Of a stretch of DNA of 64,000 bases, positions 26,041 to 33,849 are shown in pieces. Location: assembly GCF_010078235.1 (NCBI RefSeq), contig NZ_JAABOS010000008.1, positions 124,001-188,000 on the forward strand, given 5' to 3'. The position numbers and the translations under genes are program-made. The DNA comes from Cognatundibacterium crateris (lineage in GTDB: Bacteria; Pseudomonadota; Gammaproteobacteria; Burkholderiales; Burkholderiaceae_D). Position 1 is the stretch's first letter; every line of letters starts with the position of its first letter. The notes under the pieces are model-generated. The model made no database searches, had not been told where the DNA came from, and saw only the letters and a program-made list of their open reading frames with translations.

Positions 26041-27333
26041 CTATACCGATGCATTGCGGTGAAAGTCGGTGCACCAGATCAGCAATTCCTGTGCGGGCAT
26101 AGGCTTGGCGAAGTAATAGCCCTGAATCTGCTCGCACTCCATCGCGGCCAGTGCCTGCAGGGTTTCCAGGCGCTCCACCCCTTCTGCGACTACCGGCAAA
26201 CCAAAGTTGTGCGCGAGGTCGATAATACTCTGCACGATTTGTTTGTCCTGCAGCGATTCCGTCATATTGTCGACAAACACGCGGTCGATTTTGAGTTCAT
26301 CTATCGGGAAGCGGCGCAGATAAGCAAATGAAGAATAACCGGTACCAAAATCATCAATCGCGAGCGGAAAACCGAGCCGCTTAAGCTCACTCAGGACTTC
26401 GACGGTTTTATCCAGATCGCGTATCAGCGCACTCTCGGTGATTTCCAGTCCTATGCTGCCGGGTTCGGCAAACCAGACCTCCATTTTGTGCGCCAGTGTG
26501 CGCGGCAAATCCGGCTGACTAAGCAGGCGCGCTGACAAATTGACCCAGACTGTGACATCCAGACCGGCCATTTTCCAGCCTGAGGTTTCGCGTAACACGG
26601 TGCTGAGTACCTGCAGCGTCAGCGCTTCGACTAAGCCGCAACGCTCAACGGTATCGATCAGCACGTTGACCGGCACAAACTGAGGATGATCAGATGGCCA
26701 GCGCACCAGCGCCTCGACCGATACCATGCGATTACTACGGATATCCACCTTGGGCTGATACACCACCCGCAGCTCATTGGCCTCGATCACATCGGCAATC
26801 AGTTTAGGCAGGTTGTCGGGCATCAGACTGCTTTTTACATCCCTTTCAGCAAGCGCATAACGCTGATGCTCAAGTAAGGCACCCTTTTGAGCCTGGTCGG
26901 CCATACGCAGCATAGTAGCCGCATTCATTCCTTCCATCGGAGCCAGGGCCACACCTATGCTGGGATTAAAGTGCACGCTGTGACTGTCCAGCATCAAAGG
27001 TGCCTCCAGCACCCCAAGTATGCGGTGCACTGCCAGCAATGCCAGTTCCTGTGCTGCCAGACCAGGCAACATCAACCAGCATTCATTGTCACCCACAAAC
27101 ACGGCGCTATCCTGCGGCCGCAGCCCCGGTTGTATACGGTCCCACAAGCGCGTCTGCATCTCCTGCGCATAACTGGCTGAAATCAGCGCTGTAATGCGGT
27201 CACTACGCTGTAATTGCAGGATCAGCACTGCCAGGGTAGTGCCAGCTTCACAGGTATTGATTTGTTGCTGCAGTTGTATAGAAAATTCGGCACAGGAATT
27301 CAGGCGCTGCGCGCTGGAGGTAGTCAGTGTCAT
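26041..27333 (-). CDS. EAL-domain c-di-GMP phosphodiesterase with degenerate GGDEF domain
   Basis: Cytoplasmic 430-residue protein with an N-terminal degenerate GGDEF-like domain (about residues 20-165; the GGDEF loop reads VGDNE) and a C-terminal EAL domain (about 180-425). The EAL catalytic set looks complete: Glu207 in SVEALVRW, NLSAR, LEITES, DDFGTGYSS, LKID, VAEGVE and QGYYFAKP. It should therefore hydrolyse c-di-GMP to pGpG. No membrane segment or signal-receiving domain is seen. Its start overlaps the stop of the HD-GYP gene by 4 bp (ATGA), so the two proteins are made together. A local effect on the c-di-GMP-dependent cellulose synthase is a reasonable inference. Confidence 0.92.
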   Translation of the reverse strand: MTLTTSSAQRLNSCAEFSIQLQQQINTCEAGTTLAVLILQLQRSDRITALISASYAQEMQTRLWDRIQPGLRPQDSAVFVGDNECWLMLPGLAAQELALLAVHRILGVLEAPLMLDSHSVHFNPSIGVALAPMEGMNAATMLRMADQAQKGALLEHQRYALAERDVKSSLMPDNLPKLIADVIEANELRVVYQPKVDIRSNRMVSVEALVRWPSDHPQFVPVNVLIDTVERCGLVEALTLQVLSTVLRETSGWKMAGLDVTVWVNLSARLLSQPDLPRTLAHKMEVWFAEPGSIGLEITESALIRDLDKTVEVLSELKRLGFPLAIDDFGTGYSSFAYLRRFPIDELKIDRVFVDNMTESLQDKQIVQSIIDLAHNFGLPVVAEGVERLETLQALAAMECEQIQGYYFAKPMPAQELLIWCTDFHRNASV

Positions 27334-29030
27334 GATGATTTCGCCTGATAAAAACGCCTGCTGTCTATGCCATAAGCACCGTCCGGTAAGCCACGCAGGA
27401 TGCGGACTTGAGTCTTTCCTTCGGATTTATCCTGATGCATCAGGCTGAAGGGATAGGGTTGTTCCAGCTGATTTTTGTCGCGGTCAGTCAGTATCAGGAT
27501 TTTGGGTTCCAGGCGACGTAATTTATTATGCTCCAACACGATGGCGGCCTCACCACTCGATAATTCAATCAGACTGCCTATCGGAAAAATACCGATCGCC
27601 TGTACAAAATCTTCAACCAGCGGCGCATGTAATTGGGTATCGGCTTCGCGGAATAACTCTTTCATCGCATCAAATGCCGAGCGCGTTGAATCATAGGAGC
27701 GCTGCGAAGTCATGGCAGCAAAACTGTCCGCAATCGCCGCCATGCGACCAAAGATACTGATCTCCTTCCCCTTGAGTCCAGCCGGATAACCGCTGCCATC
27801 AAGGCGCTCATGATGCTGGCTGATCCCCAGATACACATTGTGCGACAGCGGGCCATTGCTTTGTAATTTACGCAGGCTGAAATCGACATGAGTACGCATC
27901 ATTTCGCTCTCATCGTCTTCCAGCTTACCCGGCTTTTTTAATAACTCTTCGGGCAGACTCAGCTTGCCCACATCCAGCAGCAAGCCTATCAATCCCAATT
28001 CATTCAACTGCGGACGCGCAAACCCCAGATGGCGTCCCAGCACCATCAGATACACGGCGACTTTGATGCCGTGGTTATAGGTCTCGGTATCCTCAGACTG
28101 CATACGGATCAGCCACATCAAGGCAGAGGGATTGGCGATGATACTTTCGGTGAGCAGCATGACAGCGGGCTTGACCTGCTCCACCTCCAGCTCTTTACCG
28201 TTTTTAATATCATCCGACATACGGCTCAGGAATTCCTGAGTGCGCTCGACGGCGACGCTGGCATGGCCCAGCTCTTCCTGCATCGGCGCTTTGTCCTGAT
28301 AAATCACCAGATTCAGGGTCTGAGGAATATGCTCAGGATGCTGCCTGCGTTTTGGGAAATGATGGCGCTTGCGGGTATCGGCAACAGGTTTGGCCTTATT
28401 CCATTCGATCACCCATTCTTGTGCACGCTCCATCCAGTTCAGCGGGGCATAAATCACATCGCGTGGATACAGGGTTTCAATAAAATGGCTGAATACCGGG
28501 GTCGATGGCGGTACCAGTTTGGAACTGAGTTCAGCCTGCGAAACACTGCTCTGCGCGACGACCTGATGAGTAAAGCGCAGATAATAAGGCTCAGGCTGAC
28601 TGGCTCTGGGTTGTTGCGCCATGCGACGCGCCTGCAGATAGGCGGATGCGGTCGGCTTTTCAAACAACTGTCTGACGCCATGCTGGACTTTTGCCAGCAC
28701 CGACTGTTCAGCGGCAGGCGGCGCAGTGTAAGTGACGCGCACGGTGCTGTCACCTGGATGCAAATCAGCCGCGATATCCGGATTCTCTTCATGAAAGCTG
28801 TCCCAGGGCAAATGCAATAATGCACCCGGATCGCTGCGACTGGGGTCAATGGTGAGTTGATTCACCATGCCCTGCAGCGTTTGTAAATCCATCAGCTCGG
28901 TCAGCAAGAAACCCTGAATCAGAAAATCCGTTTTTTCCCAGGGACGGTCCAGTTCCGCCACAAACATGCCAGTGCGCAGGTCAGCGATACTGATAACCAG
29001 ACTGTGACGTAATTTTCTCTTTTCACGCAT
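27330..29030 (-). CDS. HD-GYP domain protein with replaced HD histidine and N-terminal DUF3391-like domain
   Basis: 566-residue protein of the HD-GYP class (usually c-di-GMP to GMP phosphodiesterases). The N-terminal part (LRTGMFVAELDRPWEKTDF) matches the DUF3391 domain often placed before HD-GYP. The HD-GYP domain covers about residues 300-490. The HHERLDGSGYPAGL block (His406-Pro416) is intact and the first-helix histidine is present in NHGIKVAVYL. The HD pair, normally in LLHDIGK, reads LLLDVGK, so His is replaced by Leu352 while Asp353 stays. Loss of this metal ligand suggests weak or no catalysis and perhaps a binding or scaffold role. It is the first gene of a coupled pair with the EAL protein. 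Confidence 0.9.
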   Translation of the reverse strand: MREKRKLRHSLVISIADLRTGMFVAELDRPWEKTDFLIQGFLLTELMDLQTLQGMVNQLTIDPSRSDPGALLHLPWDSFHEENPDIAADLHPGDSTVRVTYTAPPAAEQSVLAKVQHGVRQLFEKPTASAYLQARRMAQQPRASQPEPYYLRFTHQVVAQSSVSQAELSSKLVPPSTPVFSHFIETLYPRDVIYAPLNWMERAQEWVIEWNKAKPVADTRKRHHFPKRRQHPEHIPQTLNLVIYQDKAPMQEELGHASVAVERTQEFLSRMSDDIKNGKELEVEQVKPAVMLLTESIIANPSALMWLIRMQSEDTETYNHGIKVAVYLMVLGRHLGFARPQLNELGLIGLLLDVGKLSLPEELLKKPGKLEDDESEMMRTHVDFSLRKLQSNGPLSHNVYLGISQHHERLDGSGYPAGLKGKEISIFGRMAAIADSFAAMTSQRSYDSTRSAFDAMKELFREADTQLHAPLVEDFVQAIGIFPIGSLIELSSGEAAIVLEHNKLRRLEPKILILTDRDKNQLEQPYPFSLMHQDKSEGKTQVRILRGLPDGAYGIDSRRFYQAKSS

Positions 29031-29383
29031 GTGAGGTAATCTGCTTTTGATGGAGTTCAGTCATTGAAAGAATAAAGATACTGATAGAGCAGGAGTAAGC
29101 CAGCTGTGCTGATTGTTCAATACCTTAGCACAGCTTGCAGTAAATACAATTCCATACCCGATTCAGCATACAGAAATGCCGCTAACCCAAGCTTGATCTG
29201 CAACATAAACCCGGCAGCAGCGCAATTTCCACGCAACAATTATTTCCACTTGGAAACAATTGAAATGATACGCTGAACATTTTCTCTATAGACAAACTAA
29301 AGACAAATTAAACGTTAAAGATGGATACAGAATAATCAAAGGCAGAGGATGTAGTCCATGCATCTGCCTGATTTAACAAAGCA
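29031..29383. other. Intergenic region upstream of the HD-GYP gene
   Basis: About 350 bp between murB and the HD-GYP gene, both on the minus strand. It should contain the HD-GYP/EAL promoter but no clear -35/-10 pair stands out. An inverted repeat AGCTGTGCT (29102-29110) / AGCACAGCT (29127-29135) with a 16-bp spacer lies about 75-105 bp before the HD-GYP start and could be an operator; it has no T-run. Confidence 0.45.
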
Positions 29384-30448
29384 TCACAGTGCCTGAACAG
29401 AATCTGTAAATACCGGCTCTGCTTCCAGGCTGACCTGAAATAAGGTATGCACGTCTTGCTGGATAGCCGCTGCCAGCGCGCGGATATCCGCACCCGTCGC
29501 CTGACCGCGATTGACCAGCACCAGCGCTTGCTTTTCATAGACGCCGGCACGCCCCAACTGCCTGCCCTTCCAGCCGGCTTTCTCTATCAGCCAGCCTGCC
29601 GCCAGCTTGTAGCGGCCATCTTCCAGTGCATAACTGACTAATTCAGGGAACTGCGCCAGTAAGCTTGCGCGTAGTGCCGCACTGACGACAGGATTTTTAA
29701 AGAAGCTGCCTGCATTTCCGATTTGCGCCGGGTCCGGCAATTTGGACTGGCGAATGGCGATCACCGCATTGCAAACGTCTTGCGCGGTCGGTGCTGTGAT
29801 TCCGGCCTGATCCAGAAAGCGCTGTACATCGGCATAGCCCAGACGCGCTTGCCAGCGCCTAGGCAAGGCCAGTGTGACCTGCAAGATCGTCATTCTTCCC
29901 TTGAACGCCTGCTTGAAGATACTGTCGCGGTAGGCAAACTGGCAGGCTGCCTTATCCAGCGTAACCAGCTCACCGCTATCCCAGTCAAACGCATCCAGAC
30001 TATGGAACACATCCTTGAGCTCCAGGCCGTAAGCACCGATGTTTTGTACCGGTGCCGCGCCGGCTGTGCCCGGGATCAGGGCCATATTTTCCAGTCCGCC
30101 CACCCCTTGCGCCAAGGTCCACAGCACCAGCTGATGCCAGTTTTCTCCGGCCGCTACCTGTACAAACACGCTATCCGCGTCGCTGCCGACGATTTGCTTA
30201 CCCTGCATGCACATATGCAAGACCAGTGCATCGATGCGATCAGACAGCACCAGATTGCTGCCGCCGCCCAGTATTAGTCTGGGCATAGACATCAGTTGCG
30301 GATTCTGACGAACAGACTGCAAATCCGCTACGCTGCGGATCTCGGCAAAATGGCTGGCAATCGCAGCGATACCGAAGGTATTGTGCTGAAGCAAAGAGAA
30401 CTCAGTGGAAACAGCCAGCGGGTTCAAATGGGTAGGATGATTTGTCAT
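29384..30448 (-). CDS. murB: UDP-N-acetylenolpyruvoylglucosamine reductase
   Basis: FAD enzyme that reduces UDP-GlcNAc-enolpyruvate to UDP-MurNAc in peptidoglycan synthesis. It has 354 residues, the long (type I, E. coli-like) form. Visible motifs are GGGSNLVLSD (FAD binding), PGTAGAAPVQNIGAYG, YRDSIFK, the catalytic serine in NAGSFFKNP, and EKAGWKGRQLG near the C-terminus. It is divergent from yajQ, with only about 85 bp between the two starts. Confidence 0.96.
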   Translation of the reverse strand: MTNHPTHLNPLAVSTEFSLLQHNTFGIAAIASHFAEIRSVADLQSVRQNPQLMSMPRLILGGGSNLVLSDRIDALVLHMCMQGKQIVGSDADSVFVQVAAGENWHQLVLWTLAQGVGGLENMALIPGTAGAAPVQNIGAYGLELKDVFHSLDAFDWDSGELVTLDKAACQFAYRDSIFKQAFKGRMTILQVTLALPRRWQARLGYADVQRFLDQAGITAPTAQDVCNAVIAIRQSKLPDPAQIGNAGSFFKNPVVSAALRASLLAQFPELVSYALEDGRYKLAAGWLIEKAGWKGRQLGRAGVYEKQALVLVNRGQATGADIRALAAAIQQDVHTLFQVSLEAEPVFTDSVQAL

Positions 30449-30532
30449 AAGGCGAAATTATAACGTTTGGACTCTGTGCCAGTCGCACATTTGATAAAAT
30501 GCGCTACGTTTACAATTCATCAGGAAAGTTTT

Positions 30533-31024
30533 ATGCCATCGTTTGATACCGTCTCCGAAGCCAATATGGAAGAAGTGAAAAATGCGATCACCCAGTCGAA
30601 TAAGGTGATCACTAACCGCTTTGACCTGAAAGGCACCAGCGCGAAAGTTGAACTCAAAGATAAAGAACGCGAAGTCATTATCTACGGCGATTCCGAATTC
30701 CACCTGGATCAGATCCTCATCGAAGTCACGCAGACTATGGGTAAGCGCAAGGTCGATGTACGCTTCCTGGACATGGGTAAACCCGAAAAAATTGGTGGCG
30801 ATAAAGTCAAACAAGTCATCAAAGTCAAAAATGGCATTGAATCTGACGATGCCAAGAAAATCGTCAAAATCATCAAAGACAGTAAGATGAAAGTTCAGGC
30901 CAGCATCCAGGGCGATGCAGTGCGGATTCAAGGTGCCAAGCGTGATGACCTGCAAGCTGCCATGGCCTTGCTGCGCAAAGAAATGAAAGATCTGCCGCTG
31001 GATTTCAATAACTTCCGCGACTGA
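30533..31024 (+). CDS. yajQ: YajQ-family nucleotide-binding protein
   Basis: 163-residue cytoplasmic protein with two ferredoxin-like domains. Diagnostic segments are [19 protein letters not shown] at the N-terminus, [10 protein letters not shown], and QVKGDLQAAM-type text near the C-terminus ([14 protein letters not shown]). In Xanthomonas a family member binds c-di-GMP and acts with a transcription factor; in other bacteria the ligand is less certain. The start at 30533 follows AGGAAAG with normal spacing. It is one of four c-di-GMP-related genes within 18 kb, which makes a c-di-GMP role here plausible but not shown. Confidence 0.93.
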   Translation: MPSFDTVSEANMEEVKNAITQSNKVITNRFDLKGTSAKVELKDKEREVIIYGDSEFHLDQILIEVTQTMGKRKVDVRFLDMGKPEKIGGDKVKQVIKVKNGIESDDAKKIVKIIKDSKMKVQASIQGDAVRIQGAKRDDLQAAMALLRKEMKDLPLDFNNFRD

Positions 31025-31082
31025 TACGACGCTGAAGCCAGCACGCAAGCACCGCCCTTTCCAACCCGCCGGGTCCGCCAGT

Positions 31083-31724
31083 ATGAAACTGCCAGCACTT
31101 TTCACAATATTGTTAATCAGCGCATGCTGTAGCGGGCTGGCGGTCGCGGCCGATATCGGTGTGGTCGCCATCCTGTCCGGTAAGGCGATACTGGTGATCG
31201 ATGGGGCTGCGCCCAAGACCTACGAAGTGGGTGCCATGCTGAATGGCGAAACGCGTCTTCTTGCAGTCGATGGCGACAACGCCACCATCAGCACCAATGG
31301 CAAGCGGCAGGTACTGCGGCTGGGGCAAACCGATTTCAAAACAGGCGGAGGAAAATCCAACCAGGTGATGTTGAAAGCGGGCGACCACGGACACTTCATG
31401 GCACCCGCCAGCATTAATGGTGTTGCGCTCAGCATGATGGTGGATACCGGTGCCAGCCTGATCGCGCTGCCCGCCAGCGAAGCCAGACGCATAGGCATCA
31501 ATTACAAAGCTGGCCGCCCAGGCCGCGCCAATACCGCAGGCGGCGTGGTCAATACCTATCTGATCAAACTCGATAGCATCAAGATCGGCGATATCGAATT
31601 ATTCCAGGTTGATGCCTCAGTCATCGAAGCCGGACTCAGCATGCCTCTGCTCGGCATGTCCTTCCTGAATCGCATGGAAATGCGGCGTGAAGGTGAACAG
31701 ATGACGCTGACTAAACGCTTCTGA
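31083..31724 (+). CDS. Retropepsin-like aspartic protease (TIGR02281-type), exported
   Basis: 213-residue protein with a signal peptide or N-terminal anchor (first 22 residues, ending VAAD). An N-terminal DUF4124-like or SH3-like part comes first, then a single retropepsin domain (about residues 100-205). The active-site block is MMVDTGASLIALP with Asp121, followed by VVNTYLIKLDSIKIGDIELF and LLGMSFLNRM, the characteristic order for clan AA single-domain proteases that work as dimers. It lies 58 bp after yajQ on the same strand, so the two may be co-transcribed. Substrates of this bacterial group are unknown. Confidence 0.88.
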   Translation: MKLPALFTILLISACCSGLAVAADIGVVAILSGKAILVIDGAAPKTYEVGAMLNGETRLLAVDGDNATISTNGKRQVLRLGQTDFKTGGGKSNQVMLKAGDHGHFMAPASINGVALSMMVDTGASLIALPASEARRIGINYKAGRPGRANTAGGVVNTYLIKLDSIKIGDIELFQVDASVIEAGLSMPLLGMSFLNRMEMRREGEQMTLTKRF

Positions 31725-31936
31725 ATCCCAGCGTCAAGGTAATGCGTGCAGCGCTACTCAATGCGGCATTCAGCACAGCATAAATGCCAAATTTGGAAAT
31801 TATCTTTATCAATATTGGCCACCAGGGTGGCTATTCAAATCCAAAATTAGCGAAATCCGCATAGTTATTTACTGGCAATGCTGGCGATCAGCGCAGTTTT
31901 CCCACGCTGATAGCCGTTGCTGTTGGCGTATCCGGT

Positions 31937-32998
31937 TTATTCAGAATGCGACAAACGACGCTGCTTAACGGCTGCCGCCAGGCCTTCCAATACCTGAATG
32001 CTGGATTCCCAATCAATACATCCATCCGTCACGGACTGGCCATAGACCAGTTCCTTGCCCGGCACCAGATCCTGACGCCCTGCGACCAGATGCGATTCCA
32101 CCATGACGCCAACGATACGCGTATCGCCAGCTGCGATCTGGCCTGCGATATCGGCGCAAACCGGGATTTGATTGGCTGGATTTTTAGAACTGTTGGCATG
32201 CGAGGCATCGATCATCAGACGCGATGCCAGCCCGGCATTGGCAATATCCTTACAGGCCGCATCGACGCTGACGGCATCATAATTCGGGGCCTTACCGCCG
32301 CGCAGGATGATGTGGCAATCTTCATTGCCATTGGTCGATACGATAGCGGAGTGACCGCCCTTGGTGACTGATAAAAAGTGGTGTGGCTGTGAGGACGCCT
32401 TGATCGCGTCGACCGCGATTTTGACATTGCCATCGGTACCGTTTTTAAAGCCAACCGGGCAGGATAAACCCGACGCCAGTTCACGGTGTACCTGAGATTC
32501 TGTGGTGCGGGCACCGATCGCGCCCCAGCTGATCAGGTCAGCAATATACTGTGGACTGATCACATCCAGGTATTCCGTACCGGCTGGCAAACCCAGCTCA
32601 TTGATATTCAGCAGCAGCTCACGCGCCAGACGCAAGCCATCGTTGATGCGGAAACTGTTATCCATGTAAGGATCGTTAATCAAGCCCTTCCAGCCGACTG
32701 TGGTGCGTGGTTTTTCAAAATACACGCGCATCACGATTTCCAGCTCCCCCAGAAAACGCTGGCGTTCCGCTGCCAGTTTGTGGGCATATTCCATGGCGGC
32801 TTTGGTATCGTGGATAGAGCAAGGTCCGATTACGACCATGAGCCGGTCGTCCTGACCGTGCAAAATACGGTGCAATGCGGTGCGTGCATTGGCGGCTGTT
32901 TCAGATGCGATTTCCGAACACGCGAATTCGCGGATCAGATGGGAAGGCGGGACCAGCTCTTTCATCTCGCGTATGCGTAAGTCGTCAGTACGTTGCAT
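31937..32998 (-). CDS. aroG: 3-deoxy-7-phosphoheptulonate synthase (DAHP synthase, type I)
   Basis: First enzyme of the shikimate pathway; condenses phosphoenolpyruvate and erythrose 4-phosphate. The 353-residue protein belongs to the AroF/G/H class. Signatures are VVIGPCSIHD (metal Cys), EKPRTTVGWKGLINDP, GARTTESQVHRE, VGFKNGTDGN, VTKGGHSAIV and DASHANSSK. Which amino acid inhibits it cannot be read with certainty, but the overall sequence resembles the Phe-sensitive AroG type. AGGAGA precedes the ATG by 5-6 bases. It stands alone downstream of the cellulose operon terminator. Confidence 0.96.
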   Translation of the reverse strand: MQRTDDLRIREMKELVPPSHLIREFACSEIASETAANARTALHRILHGQDDRLMVVIGPCSIHDTKAAMEYAHKLAAERQRFLGELEIVMRVYFEKPRTTVGWKGLINDPYMDNSFRINDGLRLARELLLNINELGLPAGTEYLDVISPQYIADLISWGAIGARTTESQVHRELASGLSCPVGFKNGTDGNVKIAVDAIKASSQPHHFLSVTKGGHSAIVSTNGNEDCHIILRGGKAPNYDAVSVDAACKDIANAGLASRLMIDASHANSSKNPANQIPVCADIAGQIAAGDTRIVGVMVESHLVAGRQDLVPGKELVYGQSVTDGCIDWESSIQVLEGLAAAVKQRRLSHSE

Positions 32999-33161
32999 GG
33001 TTTCTCCTGAAAATGTTCAATGGTTTAAATTCGTACACTTATTCTTAGGGCTTACCCACCGCTATCAGCGCATTTCTGCCTATTGGTCTGATCTGGCCGG
33101 ATAAGGCACTTGGTTCAGACGGCCTCTGTCAGGCACACAATATTGATAAAGCAAGAGGTAA

Positions 33162-33193
33162 AAAAAAAACCGCCATCGCTGGCGGTTTTTTAG
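33162..33193 (-). terminator. Intrinsic terminator of the cellulose operon
   Basis: On the minus strand AACCGCC pairs with GGCGGTT around a 6-base loop and is followed by ten T. It lies about 245 bp after the last gene of the bcs operon and before the separate aroG unit. Confidence 0.85.
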
Positions 33194-33203
33194 AATTCTG
33201 GTT

Positions 33204-33290
33204 GGGCTCTTTTTCTTTGTGCGCTTACCTTCTTCCTACCGCCTGTGGCTGGGAATAGCTAAAGTAAAAAAAGAAAAAGAAGTAGACGCG
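33204..33290. repeat. Degenerate dispersed repeat (CTTTTTCTTTG...AAAGTAAAAAAAG type)
   Basis: The left part GGCTCTTTTTCTTTGTGCGC and the right part AAAGTAAAAAAAGAAAAAG form an imperfect inverted repeat about 85 bp long. Palindromes of this CTTTCTTTT/AAAAGAAAG type are scattered in many betaproteobacterial genomes; this copy looks decayed. Identification is from general resemblance only. Confidence 0.4.
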
Positions 33291-33437
33291 TTTCATACAA
33301 AATTTGTGTGCGTTTTGACCCGTTAATTATCTGCATTTATGCGGGCGACATCGCAGTCTGCCACTTGCCAGCACAAATTCGAAAACTGATATTGCATCAT
33401 ATTTCAGCAAATGGCAAGCGTAAAACCCGCAGATTTT

Positions 33438-33848
33438 TCATTTTTTCCATAAGGCCGGCGGCTCAGGCGGAATATCTGCATCGGGATACACATTCATGAT
33501 TGGTGGCGGCACTTCCTTGAGCTTGATTTGCGGCGCATGACGCGCCACCCAGGCACGCATCTCGTTGAGATTGGTCGCAATGTCAGCGCGCGCTGGCGCC
33601 AGTCTGACAGCGCGTTCCAGCAAGCCCAGTGCTTTTTCATAATCGCCCTGCGCCGACAAGGCGACAGCCTGATTGTTGAGCGCCGACGCATCAAACGGGT
33701 TCACCTTGGCGGCTTCAGCAAACTTTTTACTGGCCGCTGCTGCATCGCCCTGAGACAGTAACTGGCGGCCTTCGGTCTGCAAATCGGCGGCAAACAGCGC
33801 CGGACTCAGGCTCAACAATATGCAAAGTAAGACACTACGGACTAACAT
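33438..33848 (-). CDS. Small exported TPR protein at the end of the bcs operon
   Basis: 136-residue protein with a signal peptide (MLVRSVLLCILLSLSPALFA, cleavage about residue 20). Two tetratricopeptide repeats follow (about residues 22-95, with NPFDASALNNQAVALSAQGDY as the clearest). The Pro-rich C-terminus reads VPPPIMNVYPDADIPPEPP. The ATG follows the bcsC stop by one base, so it is translationally coupled to bcsC; an open frame upstream inside bcsC is not used. It is not one of the named bcs products. Export and TPR content suggest a periplasmic partner of BcsC or of the cellulose-secreting complex; this is inference from position. Confidence 0.8.
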   Translation of the reverse strand: MLVRSVLLCILLSLSPALFAADLQTEGRQLLSQGDAAAASKKFAEAAKVNPFDASALNNQAVALSAQGDYEKALGLLERAVRLAPARADIATNLNEMRAWVARHAPQIKLKEVPPPIMNVYPDADIPPEPPALWKK

Positions 33849-33849
33849 C

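Larger units (their letters stand above)
32999..33437. other. Intergenic region between aroG and the cellulose operon
   Basis: About 440 bp without a gene. From left to right on the plus strand it holds the aroG upstream region (promoter not clearly seen), the cellulose-operon terminator at 33162-33193, a degenerate palindromic repeat at 33204-33290, and then a featureless stretch up to the end of the small TPR gene. Confidence 0.6.
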
